29,667 nt of DNA. Source: DASWFI01 sp036394315 (lineage in GTDB: Bacteria > Patescibacteriota > Doudnabacteria > UBA920 > O2-02-FULL-48-8). Below the pieces are notes generated by a model that saw only the letters and a list, made by a program, of their open reading frames with translations, was not told the DNA's origin and made no database searches. Location of the stretch: assembly GCA_036394315.1 (NCBI GenBank), contig DASWFI010000151.1, positions 1 to 29,667 of the forward strand, in the 5' to 3' direction. This document shows positions 15,792 to 22,221 of this stretch, one piece after another. A program made the translations under genes and the position numbers. Each line of letters opens with the position of its first letter. The stretch's first letter is position 1.

Positions 15792-15820
15792 ATTGTAACG
15801 CATAAATATAGTCCTTTCAA
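15792..15820 (-). promoter_or_regulatory. Promoter of the GC-rich minus-strand unit
   Basis: Minus strand: TTGAAA (15820-15815), exactly 17 bases, TACAAT (15797-15792). Confidence 0.65.
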
Positions 15821-15903
15821 GTTCCCGTTCTATGAAAAAGACCGTATATTAGCCAAAAATAAGATATTGCTTCGCTAATGGGTCGCATAGACAGATTAAC
15901 CGT

Positions 15904-15932
15904 TTGACATGGGAGGGGATTTTTGTTATCAT
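15904..15932 (+). promoter_or_regulatory. Promoter of the ribosomal/rpoA operon
   Basis: TTGACA (15904-15909), 17 bases, TATCAT (15927-15932). The start site near 15939 gives a leader of about 55 nt before the expected infA start. It also shows that the open frame's ATG at 15909 lies inside the promoter and cannot be the start. Confidence 0.75.
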
Positions 15933-15993
15933 TTTCAAGCAATTAGCTTTGAAATTACTTATATATTTACTGCAACTCAAGATTTAGGGTCGA

Positions 15994-16214
15994 ATGCCCC
16001 CCAAAAAAATACCATCGAACTCGAGGGTAAAGTGGTGGAAACCCTGCCCAACGCTGTTTTTCGTGTGCAAATCGAGTCTGGACAGATTATTTTGGCGCAT
16101 ATCGCCGGCAAATTGCGAGTGAATAAAATCAGAATTTTACCGGGAGATAAGGTTATTGTAGAAGTTACCCCGTATGATTTAACCAGGGGCAGAGTTATTA
16201 GACGATTAAGATAA
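15994..16214 (+). CDS. infA: Translation initiation factor IF-1, frameshifted at its start
   Basis: The body is unmistakable IF-1: NTIELEGKVVETLPNAVFRV, HIAGKLRVN, RILPGDKVIVE and PYDLTRGR. It is an OB-fold factor that blocks the ribosomal A site during initiation. The expected start is ATG 15994, reading MPPKK, but the six C and seven A that follow leave the frame one base short. With eight A the product is MPPKKNTIELEG and 73 residues, matching the usual 71-73. No in-frame ATG, GTG or TTG exists between the transcription start and the conserved domain. This is either an assembly error in the homopolymer or real slippage. First gene of the operon. Confidence 0.85.
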
Positions 16215-16218
16215 TAAT

Positions 16219-16332
16219 ATGAAGGTTAGAGCATCTGTCAAACCTATTTGTAAGAAATGTAAGATTGTCCGCAGACGCGGCGTAATTTTTGTTATCTGTG
16301 AAATTCCTAAGCATAAACAAAGACAAGGTTAA
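16219..16332 (+). CDS. rpmJ: Ribosomal protein bL36
   Basis: A 37-residue protein of the large subunit, MKVRASVKPICKKCKIVRRR at the N-terminus. The zinc-ribbon ligands are intact: C-x2-C in CKKC and C-x4-H in CEIPKH. This is the usual length. It begins four bases after the infA stop, in its usual place between infA and rpsM, and is absent from simple gene lists because of its size. Confidence 0.97.
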   Translation: MKVRASVKPICKKCKIVRRRGVIFVICEIPKHKQRQG

Positions 16333-16348
16333 GTATTAAGGAACTCAA

Positions 16349-16744
16349 ATGGCACTAGTCAGAATCGCAGGGGTAACATTGCCCCAACAAAAAAGAATCG
16401 AAGCAGCCCTCCCATATATTTTCGGCGTGGGTTGGCCAGGTTCTCAAAGAATTTTGAAAGCTACCAAGATCGATCCAAACACCCGGACCTCAGAATTGAC
16501 TGAAGCGGAAGTGGCGAAGATCCGTGAATTTATAGAAAAGAATTATTCCGTCGAAGGTGCGCTCCGACAACAGATCGCGACCAATATTAAAATTAAGAAA
16601 GAAATCGGCTCATACCAGGGTATCCGACATATTCGCGGACTTCCGGTTCGGGGACAACGCACCCGCACCAATTCCCGAACACGCCGTGGCAATGTCCGAC
16701 GCACAGCCGGATCCGGACGCAAATCCTCATCCGAAAAGACCTAA
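16349..16744 (+). CDS. rpsM: Ribosomal protein uS13
   Basis: 131 residues. ALVRIAGVTLPQQKRIEAAL at the N-terminus, a helix-two-turn-helix core and the basic tail RGLPVRGQRTRTNSRTRRG that reaches the tRNA sites in the 30S head. AAGGA lies six bases upstream of ATG 16349. Third gene of the alpha-type operon. Its length is slightly above the common 118-125, owing to a Ser/Lys-rich C-terminal end. Confidence 0.97.
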   Translation: MALVRIAGVTLPQQKRIEAALPYIFGVGWPGSQRILKATKIDPNTRTSELTEAEVAKIREFIEKNYSVEGALRQQIATNIKIKKEIGSYQGIRHIRGLPVRGQRTRTNSRTRRGNVRRTAGSGRKSSSEKT

Positions 16745-16754
16745 TTTTTAAACC

Positions 16755-17189
16755 ATGGGACAGCAAAAAGCTACAACTGTGAAAACAGATGATGTGAAGA
16801 CAAACGCAGCGACTCCGGCAAAACGGAAGAAGTCGAAGATTAAAGTTGCCCGCGGCCGGATTTATGTTCAATCCACTTATAACAACACTATTATCACTAT
16901 CACTGATGTAAACGGCAATGTGATCGGGTGGGGCAGCGCTGGACGCACTGGCTTTAAAGGATCGAAGAAATCTACTCCTTACGCCGCGCAGAAAACCATG
17001 GAAGATGCCATCGGCAGACTGAAAGATGTGGGACTGACCGAAGTGGATGTATTTGTAAAAGGCATCGGCACTGGCCGTGAATCAGCAGTACGGGCTTTGC
17101 AGGGAAGTGGCTTCAATATTCTTACGATTAAAGACCAGACTCCGATTCCTCATGGTGGAGTAAGACCTAAGAAAGCAAGAAGGGTATAA
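16755..17189 (+). CDS. rpsK: Ribosomal protein uS11
   Basis: 144 residues, with a 25-residue Lys/Thr/Ala-rich N-terminal extension before the core VARGRIYVQSTYNNTIITI. GWGSAGRTGFKGSKKSTPYA and KGIGTGRESAVRAL follow, and the tail is PHGGVRPKKARRV, where most bacteria have PHNGCRPPKRRRV. It is part of the 30S platform. No Shine-Dalgarno sequence is seen; instead TAATTTTTAAACC precedes the ATG, as it also does, with small changes, before rpoA. Confidence 0.96.
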   Translation: MGQQKATTVKTDDVKTNAATPAKRKKSKIKVARGRIYVQSTYNNTIITITDVNGNVIGWGSAGRTGFKGSKKSTPYAAQKTMEDAIGRLKDVGLTEVDVFVKGIGTGRESAVRALQGSGFNILTIKDQTPIPHGGVRPKKARRV

Positions 17190-17190
17190 A

Positions 17191-17799
17191 ATGGCAAGAT
17201 ATACAGGACCAAAAATCAAGCAATCGCGAAAATTTGGCCAGGCTTTTACAAAAAAAGCCGAGAAGTATTTGGCTAAGCGCAATTACCGCCCGGGACAGCA
17301 CGGCCAGAACCCGCAGCGGGTTTCAGAATACGGCATGCAACTTCGCGAAAAGCAAAAAGCCAAAGTTATCTATGGCCTGTTGGAACGCCAATTCCGACGT
17401 TATTATGAAATCGCTTCGAAAAAAGTCGGAGTCACCGGCGACGCGTTGCTCCAGCTTTTGGAATCCCGCCTCGACAACGTCGCTTACCGCATGGGATTTG
17501 CCCAGACAAGGCCGCAAGCCCGACAACTGGTCTCTCACGGTTTTTTGGAAGTAAACGATCAGAAAGTGAACATTCCTTCTTATCAGGTGAAAGTGGGCGA
17601 TGAAATCAGGTTACGGACCGGAAAGAAGAATTCCGGCTATGTGAAAATTCTAATCCCAACCCTGGCCAGCGTGAAGACCGTGGAGTGGCTGTCCTTGGAT
17701 CCACAAAGCCTTTCCGGTAAAGTTTTGTCCAAGCCTACCCGCGAACAGCTCGACAGCAGCTTGAATACCCAGCTGATTGTCGAATATTACTCAAGATAA
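17191..17799 (+). CDS. rpsD: Ribosomal protein uS4
   Basis: 202 residues. ARYTGPKIKQSRKFG at the N-terminus without zinc cysteines, the NYRPGQHG loop, and the S4 RNA-binding domain ESRLDNVAYRMGFAQTRPQA followed by SHGFLEVNDQKV. A primary 16S-binding assembly protein. AAGAAGGG precedes the start and the gap to rpsK is one base. Length is standard. Confidence 0.97.
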   Translation: MARYTGPKIKQSRKFGQAFTKKAEKYLAKRNYRPGQHGQNPQRVSEYGMQLREKQKAKVIYGLLERQFRRYYEIASKKVGVTGDALLQLLESRLDNVAYRMGFAQTRPQARQLVSHGFLEVNDQKVNIPSYQVKVGDEIRLRTGKKNSGYVKILIPTLASVKTVEWLSLDPQSLSGKVLSKPTREQLDSSLNTQLIVEYYSR

Positions 17800-17824
17800 T
17801 TATTAACTATTAATTTTTAAACAT

Positions 17825-18757
17825 ATGGAAAATATTCCACTGCCTAAAAAAGTTTCCTTTGAAGATCTGGGAAACAACAAATACAAGCTGGTCATGGAGC
17901 CGTTGTATCCGGGTTATGGCGTCACGCTTGGCAACAGTTTGCGCCGGGTATTGCTATCAAGCCTTCCGGGAGCGGCGGTGACTGCGGTGAAGATCAAAGG
18001 CGTGGACCACGAATTTTCCACCATTCAGAACGTCAAAGAAGATGTGATCGAAATTATCCTCAACCTCAAGCAGCTGCGGTTAAAGGTTCATTCGACCCAG
18101 CCCGTGAGATTGGAATTGAAGGTAAAAGGCGAAAAGGTAGTTACGGCTGCGGATTTTAAGAAAGACTCTGATGTGGAAATCATAAATCAGGATTTGCATA
18201 TCGCCACTTTGGATAATAAATCAGCGGAACTGGATATGGAAGTGCTCGTCTCCACTGGCCGCGGTTATGTGCCGGTGGAACAGCGTGAACATGAAAAATT
18301 GGAAATCGGCATGATTGCTGTGGATGCGATTTACACCCCAGTGAGGCTGGTGAATTACGAAATCAACAATGTCCGCGTGGGACAAATTACCAACTACGAT
18401 GAATTGATTTTAACCATCGAAACTGACGGTACGATCACCGGTCGTGATGCTATCGACCAGGCTTCCTCTGTACTCATGGATCACTTCGCGCTGTTCGGCA
18501 AAAACAATTTGGAACAATCTGAACCGGCTCCAGTCCTGGATGTGGTCAAAGAAGAAGGTTTGAAGACTCCGGAAGAGGATGATTTGAAGTCTTTGGGTCT
18601 TTCTAACCGATCATACAACGCTTTGATTAAGAACAATATTAACAAGATTTCCCAGCTCTCAGCTTTTTCTCATGAGCAGCTGCTGTTGGTGGAAGGCTTA
18701 GGTGCCAAATCAATCGAAGAAATCGAACGATTAATCGCCACATATAACGGTCAATAA
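17825..18757 (+). CDS. rpoA: RNA polymerase alpha subunit
   Basis: 310 residues. The N-terminal dimerisation domain (about 1-230) carries GYGVTLGNSLRRVLLSSLPG, the hallmark of alpha assembly, and TGRGYVP. After a linker rich in Glu and Asp, the C-terminal domain (about 250-310) has LGLSNRSYNALIKNNI and the helix-hairpin-helix EGLGAKSIEEIERL, so UP-element and activator contacts are possible. No ribosome site is visible; TAATTTTTAAACAT lies before the ATG. It is in its standard place between rpsD and rplQ. Confidence 0.98.
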   Translation: MENIPLPKKVSFEDLGNNKYKLVMEPLYPGYGVTLGNSLRRVLLSSLPGAAVTAVKIKGVDHEFSTIQNVKEDVIEIILNLKQLRLKVHSTQPVRLELKVKGEKVVTAADFKKDSDVEIINQDLHIATLDNKSAELDMEVLVSTGRGYVPVEQREHEKLEIGMIAVDAIYTPVRLVNYEINNVRVGQITNYDELILTIETDGTITGRDAIDQASSVLMDHFALFGKNNLEQSEPAPVLDVVKEEGLKTPEEDDLKSLGLSNRSYNALIKNNINKISQLSAFSHEQLLLVEGLGAKSIEEIERLIATYNGQ

Positions 18758-18760
18758 TCT

Positions 18761-19105
18761 ATGCGTCATTTGAAAAAGGCCAAAATTGGAAAAGGAAAAG
18801 ATCATGCCAGAAAACTGGTACGCGCTTTGGCCGCATCTGCGATTGTTTATGAAAAAATCCAGACCACAGAAGCCCGCGCCAAGATTGCCCGGGTATTGGT
18901 GGAAAAAATGATTACCAAGGGCAAGAAAGAAGATCTGCACAATAAACGCCAGATTTTCGCAGCGCTGCCGGACAATGCCGCCAGAAAAGTTATCGAAGTC
19001 CTAGGCGCCAGATACAAAACCCGCAATGGCGGATACACTAGAATTATTCGACTGGGTAAATCCAAAGATGGAATGCCTAAAGTCCAGCTGGAGCTAGTAG
19101 AGTAA
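18761..19105 (+). CDS. rplQ: Ribosomal protein bL17
   Basis: 114 residues of the large subunit near the exit tunnel. MRHLKKAKIGKGKDHARKLV at the N-terminus, the segment YEKIQTTEARAKIARVLVEK, and the C-terminal NGGYTRIIRLGKSKDGMP. Three bases separate it from rpoA. Length is typical of the short bacterial form. Confidence 0.97.
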   Translation: MRHLKKAKIGKGKDHARKLVRALAASAIVYEKIQTTEARAKIARVLVEKMITKGKKEDLHNKRQIFAALPDNAARKVIEVLGARYKTRNGGYTRIIRLGKSKDGMPKVQLELVE

Positions 19106-19106
19106 T

Positions 19107-19535
19107 ATGACAAACATGAAAACTTTTATTCCTAAAACTAAGGATATTAAACGCGCTTGGTACGAGGCTGATGCTTCGAAGTTCACTTTGGGCCGACTTG
19201 CTTCCAAAGTAGCCACTGTGCTTCGCGGCAAGCACAAAGTTACTTTTACTCCTCACATGGATGTAGGCGATTTTGTAGTTGTGAAGAACGCGGATAAGGT
19301 TAAATTCACCGGCCGCAAACTGGCACAAAAAGAGTATTACCGTTTTTCCGGATACCCCGGCGGATTGTATACGAAAAAACTTTCCGATCGGATGGTAAAA
19401 GAGCCGGAAAAAGTTATTCGCGATGCGATTTACAATATGATTGATAAGAACCGGTTGCGAAAACAAATTTTGCGAAGACTGAAGGTCGTAACAGGAGATA
19501 AGCATGAATATCAAGTAGAAAAGGAGATCAAATAA
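19107..19535 (+). CDS. rplM: Ribosomal protein uL13
   Basis: 142 residues. Key stretches are WYEADASKFTLGRLASKVA, VVVKNADKVKFTGRKLAQKEYY, GYPGGLYTKKLSDRM and PEKVIRDAIYNMI. The start is ATG 19107, or possibly the second ATG three codons later. Its TAA overlaps the rpsI ATG (TAATG), and AAGGAG near its end serves as the ribosome site for rpsI. The rplM-rpsI pair is fused to the rpoA operon here. Confidence 0.97.
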   Translation: MTNMKTFIPKTKDIKRAWYEADASKFTLGRLASKVATVLRGKHKVTFTPHMDVGDFVVVKNADKVKFTGRKLAQKEYYRFSGYPGGLYTKKLSDRMVKEPEKVIRDAIYNMIDKNRLRKQILRRLKVVTGDKHEYQVEKEIK

Positions 19536-20110
19536 TGACTACAGCAACTACTAAAAAACCAGCACGCAAGCCAGCAGCTCACGCCCCCAAAAAACCGAAA
19601 GCGCATCCCGTAGCGCATGCGGCTCATAAGGAGAATCCGGCGGCAGAAGCCAAGCATATAGAAAAGCCGGCAGTCCAGCAGGAAGCTCCTGCACCCGAAG
19701 CACACACTCATAAAGTTGCACACGGTAAGAATTTTTATGCCGTCGGCCGCCGCAAAACCGCTGTGGCTCAGGTGATCATCACTGCGGGCAATGGAGCTAT
19801 CACTGTAAACAAACTGCCGTTTGAAGGCTATTTTCAGACAGCAGATTTGCAGCAAATCGTAATGCAATCGCTCACTTCGGTGGGCCTGGAAAAGCAGATG
19901 AATGTCAGAGCCAAAGTGCACGGCGGCGGCATTCATGCGCAAGCTGAAGGGATGCGCCATGCGATTTCCCGAGCATTACTTCTTCATAATCCTGAATCAA
20001 GACGAACCCTCAAGAAACTGGGTTACTTAACCCGCGATTCTCGTGTCAAAGAACGAAAGAAACCAGGCTTGAAGCGAGCTCGACGCGCGCCACAGTTCAG
20101 CAAGAGATAA
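19535..20110 (+). CDS. rpsI: Ribosomal protein uS9 with a long low-complexity N-terminal extension
   Basis: 191 residues. The S9 core begins only near residue 66 with FYAVGRRKTAVAQV. It continues through VNKLPFEGYF, VHGGGIHAQAEGMRHAISRA and TRDSRVKERKKPGLKRARRA, and ends QFSKR, the conserved tail that touches P-site tRNA. The first 65 residues are built almost only of Ala, Lys, Pro, His and Glu and should be disordered; ordinary S9 is about 130 residues. The last gene of the operon, followed by a clean terminator. A decayed second copy of its 3' end lies at 20767-20820. Confidence 0.96.
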   Translation: MTTATTKKPARKPAAHAPKKPKAHPVAHAAHKENPAAEAKHIEKPAVQQEAPAPEAHTHKVAHGKNFYAVGRRKTAVAQVIITAGNGAITVNKLPFEGYFQTADLQQIVMQSLTSVGLEKQMNVRAKVHGGGIHAQAEGMRHAISRALLLHNPESRRTLKKLGYLTRDSRVKERKKPGLKRARRAPQFSKR

Positions 20111-20123
20111 AGATTTAAACGCC
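20069..20123 (+). repeat. rpsI 3' end, first copy of an att-like direct repeat
   Basis: Runs from TTGAAGCG (LKR codons) over the core CAGTTCAGCAA to TTTAAACGCC of the terminator arm. A related segment lies about 700 bases downstream. Confidence 0.55.
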
Positions 20124-20144
20124 TCATATGTATGTGAGGCGTTT
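20117..20144 (+). terminator. Terminator of the ribosomal/rpoA operon
   Basis: AAACGCCTCA and TGTGAGGCGTTT form a stem of ten or more pairs with a six-base loop, seven bases after the rpsI stop. Confidence 0.8.
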
Positions 20145-20148
20145 GCAT

Positions 20149-20177
20149 TTGACGGGAGATTTTTGCGCTTGTATGAT
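20149..20177 (+). promoter_or_regulatory. Promoter of the zinc-ribbon gene
   Basis: TTGACG (20149-20154), 17 bases, TATGAT (20172-20177), then six bases to ATG 20184. A full promoter driving a leaderless mRNA. Confidence 0.7.
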
Positions 20178-20183
20178 TGATTC

Positions 20184-20354
20184 ATGACGATTACGAAATG
20201 CGATATTTGCAAGAAACTTATCAAAGATTCTGATAAATCAGTTAGCGCGCGCTTTCAATATACCGGCAGGCAGTTTTGTCTCGATTGTGGAAAACCAGTT
20301 ACGAATTTTTTGCTTAAACATAGATTATTAACCCTTGAGGAAATTAACAAATAA
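20184..20354 (+). CDS. Small zinc-ribbon protein (56 aa)
   Basis: A 56-codon frame with two CxxC knuckles (CDIC near residue 6 and CLDC near residue 32) separated by a basic, aromatic stretch (SARFQYTGRQF), then an amphipathic helix to the end. This is a treble-clef or ribbon-like layout, probably binding one zinc. I recognise no family. It starts six bases after a -10 box and is followed after one base by the 104-aa gene, forming a two-gene operon. Both lie between the two rpsI-end repeats, so they may be the cargo of a small inserted segment. Confidence 0.7.
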   Translation: MTITKCDICKKLIKDSDKSVSARFQYTGRQFCLDCGKPVTNFLLKHRLLTLEEINK

Positions 20355-20355
20355 T

Positions 20356-20670
20356 ATGGACGACAAGGATTTGAAGCAAATTAGAGAGCTCTTTAAGCAG
20401 GAATTTAAAACAGGATTCAAAGAAAACCTTACTGAGTTTTGGGAAGGAAATCTTGAGCCGGCTCTTAATTCCGTGCACGAAGGAATTGCACAACTTCCGA
20501 CCAAGTCTTTTCTCGCAGATAAGCTTTCCAATCTTTCAGGTGATTTGATTACAAAGCTTCGCAAAGAAGACGAGAAAATAAATAGGTTAGCGGATATATT
20601 AAGACAGAAAAATCTTATTTCAGACAAGGACATCCAAGAACTGGGCAATCTCGTAGTTTTTCCTAAATAG
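20356..20670 (+). CDS. Charged coiled-coil-like hypothetical protein (104 aa)
   Basis: 104 mostly helical, highly charged residues (DDKDLKQIRELFKQEFKTGF, later LITKLRKEDEKINRLADIL). There is no signal peptide, membrane span or cysteine. Similar small helical proteins occur widely in CPR genomes, but I cannot name a family. The start at ATG 20356 follows the zinc-ribbon stop after one base. An open frame to 20335 would overlap that gene and is unlikely. It may bind a partner through its coiled coil. Confidence 0.65.
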   Translation: MDDKDLKQIRELFKQEFKTGFKENLTEFWEGNLEPALNSVHEGIAQLPTKSFLADKLSNLSGDLITKLRKEDEKINRLADILRQKNLISDKDIQELGNLVVFPK

Positions 20671-20766
20671 AGTCCCAGTCCTAAGTGCAGCCGGGGTTTT
20701 TAACTGATATAATATAGATAACCTTAAAAATCGAATAGTCCTAGAAACCTACATAGTTGCATTGAT

Positions 20767-20820
20767 TTGAAGCGTACCTGTAGTAGACCGCAGTTCAGCA
20801 AATGCTAAAATTAAAACGCC
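20767..20820 (+). repeat. Decayed second copy of the rpsI 3' end (att-like)
   Basis: In frame it reads LKR, three or four changed residues, then PQFSK and a stop, against LKRARRAPQFSKR in rpsI, with mostly third-position codon changes (CGA/CGT, CCA/CCG, AAG/AAA). The match goes past the stop into TTAAAACGCC, the first arm of a terminator, as at rpsI. By eye about 39 of 55 positions agree. Confidence 0.55.
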
Positions 20821-20849
20821 AGTCGAAAGATTGGTGTTATTGATTTTTT
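20815..20849 (+). terminator. Terminator-like hairpin behind the rpsI-end copy
   Basis: AACGCCA and TGGTGTT (one G-T pair) followed by a T run. Its second arm overlaps the -35 of the mntA promoter. Confidence 0.5.
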
Positions 20850-20859
20850 GAGCTATAAT
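20831..20859 (+). promoter_or_regulatory. Promoter of the mntA-hepT operon
   Basis: TTGGTG (20831-20836), 17 bases, TATAAT (20854-20859), then nine bases to ATG 20869. Folding of the overlapping hairpin is not expected to matter in DNA, but the site could be shared by a repressor. Confidence 0.6.
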
Positions 20860-20868
20860 GTGATTACT

Positions 20869-21162
20869 ATGTCCGAAGAAATTCAGAAAATTCAGCAGCA
20901 AATAGTCCCGATTCTTAAGGAAGCCGGGGTTTTGAAGTCGGCTTTGTTCGGGTCGGTCGCTCGTGGAGAAGCAGATCAAAAAAGTGATGTAGATATTTTA
21001 GTGGAATTGCCAGATGATAAAAGTCTATTTGATCTGATTGACCTGCAAGAAAAACTCGAATCAGTATTAGGTAAAAAAGTTGATATTGGCACGTACCGCT
21101 CCATTAAACCGATTTTGAGAGATCGAATACTCCACGAACAAGTCCAAATCTATGAGAAATAA
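20869..21162 (+). CDS. mntA: MntA-type nucleotidyltransferase antitoxin
   Basis: A 97-residue minimal nucleotidyltransferase. The catalytic pattern G28-S29-x10-D40-x-D42 in GSVARGEADQKSDVDILVE is complete, and a third acidic residue lies in KVDIGTY. Proteins of this family inactivate the partner HepT by adding AMP to its tyrosine. The start at ATG 20869 is set by the -10 box nine bases upstream. The hepT frame begins 11 bases before its stop, the usual arrangement of the pair. Confidence 0.9.
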   Translation: MSEEIQKIQQQIVPILKEAGVLKSALFGSVARGEADQKSDVDILVELPDDKSLFDLIDLQEKLESVLGKKVDIGTYRSIKPILRDRILHEQVQIYEK

Positions 21163-21481
21163 CGCTGACAACACTATTTGGCTTGCAGATATAGTTGATT
21201 CGATAAATTTAATTGAAAGCTACACTGCTAATCTTAATAAAGAAGATTTTTTCCATTCCGAGGAGAAACAGGACGCTGTAGTCCGAAGACTTGGGATCAT
21301 CGGCGAGGCCGTAAAGAATCTTCCTGAAGATTTTAAAGCCCAACACAAAGATGTTCCTTGGAGCAAAGCAGCCGGCATGAGGAACATAATTATTCACGAA
21401 TACTTTGATGTGGATGTCGATATTACCTGGAAAGTACTCAAAGAACATTTGCCAGAGTTAAAAATGCAGTTGAACGGCTAA
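21152..21481 (+). CDS. hepT: HepT-type toxin (DUF86/HEPN family)
   Basis: A 109-residue all-helical HEPN ribonuclease. The active-site motif R-x4-H-x-Y is intact in RNIIIHEYF (R77, H82, Y84); the tyrosine is the residue AMPylated by MntA. RRLGIIGEAVKNLPEDF is the family's conserved helix. It overlaps mntA by 11 bases and should be translated with it. In the wider family the pair acts in plasmid or island stability and in defence. Here it sits just outside an att-like repeat. All key residues of both partners are present, so it may be active. Confidence 0.9.
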   Translation: MRNNADNTIWLADIVDSINLIESYTANLNKEDFFHSEEKQDAVVRRLGIIGEAVKNLPEDFKAQHKDVPWSKAAGMRNIIIHEYFDVDVDITWKVLKEHLPELKMQLNG

Positions 21482-21501
21482 TTAGAAATGAAAAATAAAT
21501 T

Positions 21502-21658
21502 ATGTTAACTACTCGAGATATCGTAAGACTCTGCGATAGTTTCTCGAGAATTAGGGACACCTAGTATTGTTGGTACTAATATTGCAACAAGAGTATTTAA
21601 GGATGGAGATTTATTGGAAGTAGACGCTGATACGGAAATTGCTAAAAAGGTAGGTTAG
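21502..21658 (+). pseudogene. Remnant of a PEP-utilising enzyme (PEP synthase-like) C-terminal domain
   Basis: The frame from 21536 to the TAG at 21656-21658 reads IVSRELGTPSIVGTNIATRV, then FKDGDLLEVDAD. This is the end of the swivelling phosphohistidine domain of PEP synthase and pyruvate phosphate dikinase (usual form: HAAIVSRELGIPAVVGT). The catalytic histidine region just upstream is missing. An ATG frame at 21502 (LTTRDIV) is out of register and ends at a stop after 20 residues, as if a deletion had joined two pieces. No ribosome site or promoter is seen. Confidence 0.65.
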
Positions 21659-21693
21659 TGTTTATTTTTGTTTTTGTCTTTGATTTAGACTGT

Positions 21694-21726
21694 CTGCTTT
21701 ACAGTTATGTAAGCAGCAATCTTTTT
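21694..21726 (+). terminator. Weak terminator-like hairpin after the gene remnant
   Basis: CTGCTTTAC and GTAAGCAG (one bulged T), then a few bases and TTTTT. Confidence 0.35.
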
Positions 21727-21763
21727 GCCGAGAGCCCTTGGTGCAAACAAATGGCCTGATTCG

Positions 21764-21838
21764 TGGTAAAATGCGCCAGCCGCGCCGATAATTCCGTAAG
21801 AGATAAATTAAAACCAGCCGGAAATAGCTGGTTTTTTT
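21764..21838 (+). ncRNA. Possible small RNA of about 60 nt
   Basis: An extended -10 box TGgTAAAAT (21764-21772) would start a transcript near 21779. That transcript ends in a strong terminator with AAACCAGC/GCTGGTTT arms and a T run (21811-21838). There is no ribosome site or credible frame between. The terminator may instead be what remains of the decayed gene region. Confidence 0.35.
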
Positions 21839-21969
21839 GCAGGCGTTAGACAAAGACACAAAGCCAACCATTTAATGGCATATTAAATTTCGTTACTTTT
21901 TAGCATACAAACAATGCTTTTGATTTGATTAAATAATAAGGAAATAATTAATTATAGAAAGGAGACTTT

Positions 21970-22035
21970 ATGGACGGCACCAAACAAGACCCAAGCCGCG
22001 GCGGTCAAGGTGGATCCACCGGTTCAAACTCCTAA
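21970..22035 (+). CDS. Micro-peptide A (21 aa, Gly/Ser/Gln-rich)
   Basis: AAAGGAG ends six bases before ATG 21970, a clear ribosome site in a region with few of them. The product starts MDGTKQDPSRGG and ends STGSNS. It is fully hydrophilic, glycine- and serine-rich, with no hydrophobic core, so it is not a membrane peptide. First of three similar tiny ORFs. No family is known to me. It may be a secreted signal, a modified peptide precursor or a regulatory leader. Confidence 0.5.
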   Translation: MDGTKQDPSRGGQGGSTGSNS

Positions 22036-22071
22036 GAAAGTTACCTAAAGAAAATAATTAATTTAAACCAT

Positions 22072-22149
22072 ATGACTTTAGATCGTGATCGCAATCCTGA
22101 TATGGAACAGGACAGCGGGAGGAACGCATCCGAAGAAGAGAATAGCTAA
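22072..22149 (+). CDS. Micro-peptide B (25 aa, acidic)
   Basis: Starts 36 bases after peptide A. No Shine-Dalgarno sequence is present; instead TAATTTAAACCAT precedes the ATG, close to the AT-rich element in front of rpsK and rpoA. The product begins MTLDRDRNPDMEQD and ends SEEENS, strongly polar and acidic. A terminator follows 11 bases after the stop, so A and B form one short transcript. Confidence 0.45.
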   Translation: MTLDRDRNPDMEQDSGRNASEEENS

Positions 22150-22160
22150 GTATTAAGAAA

Positions 22161-22188
22161 AGAGCGGATTTTATTCCGCTTTTTTCTT
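22161..22188 (+). terminator. Terminator behind micro-peptides A and B
   Basis: AGCGGA and TCCGCT arms with a six-base loop, followed by TTTTTTCTTT. Confidence 0.85.
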
Positions 22189-22221
22189 TGCGTAATGGGT
22201 TATTAACAAACAGAGCACAAT

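Noticed and set aside
15909..15993. Upstream in-frame extension of infA from ATG 15909
   Set aside because: That ATG lies inside the -35/-10 promoter, so it is not on the mRNA, and the extension is unlike any IF-1.
20815..20849. A riboswitch before mntA
   Set aside because: The hairpin is better explained as the terminator copied with the rpsI end, and the mntA mRNA appears leaderless, so it would not contain it.
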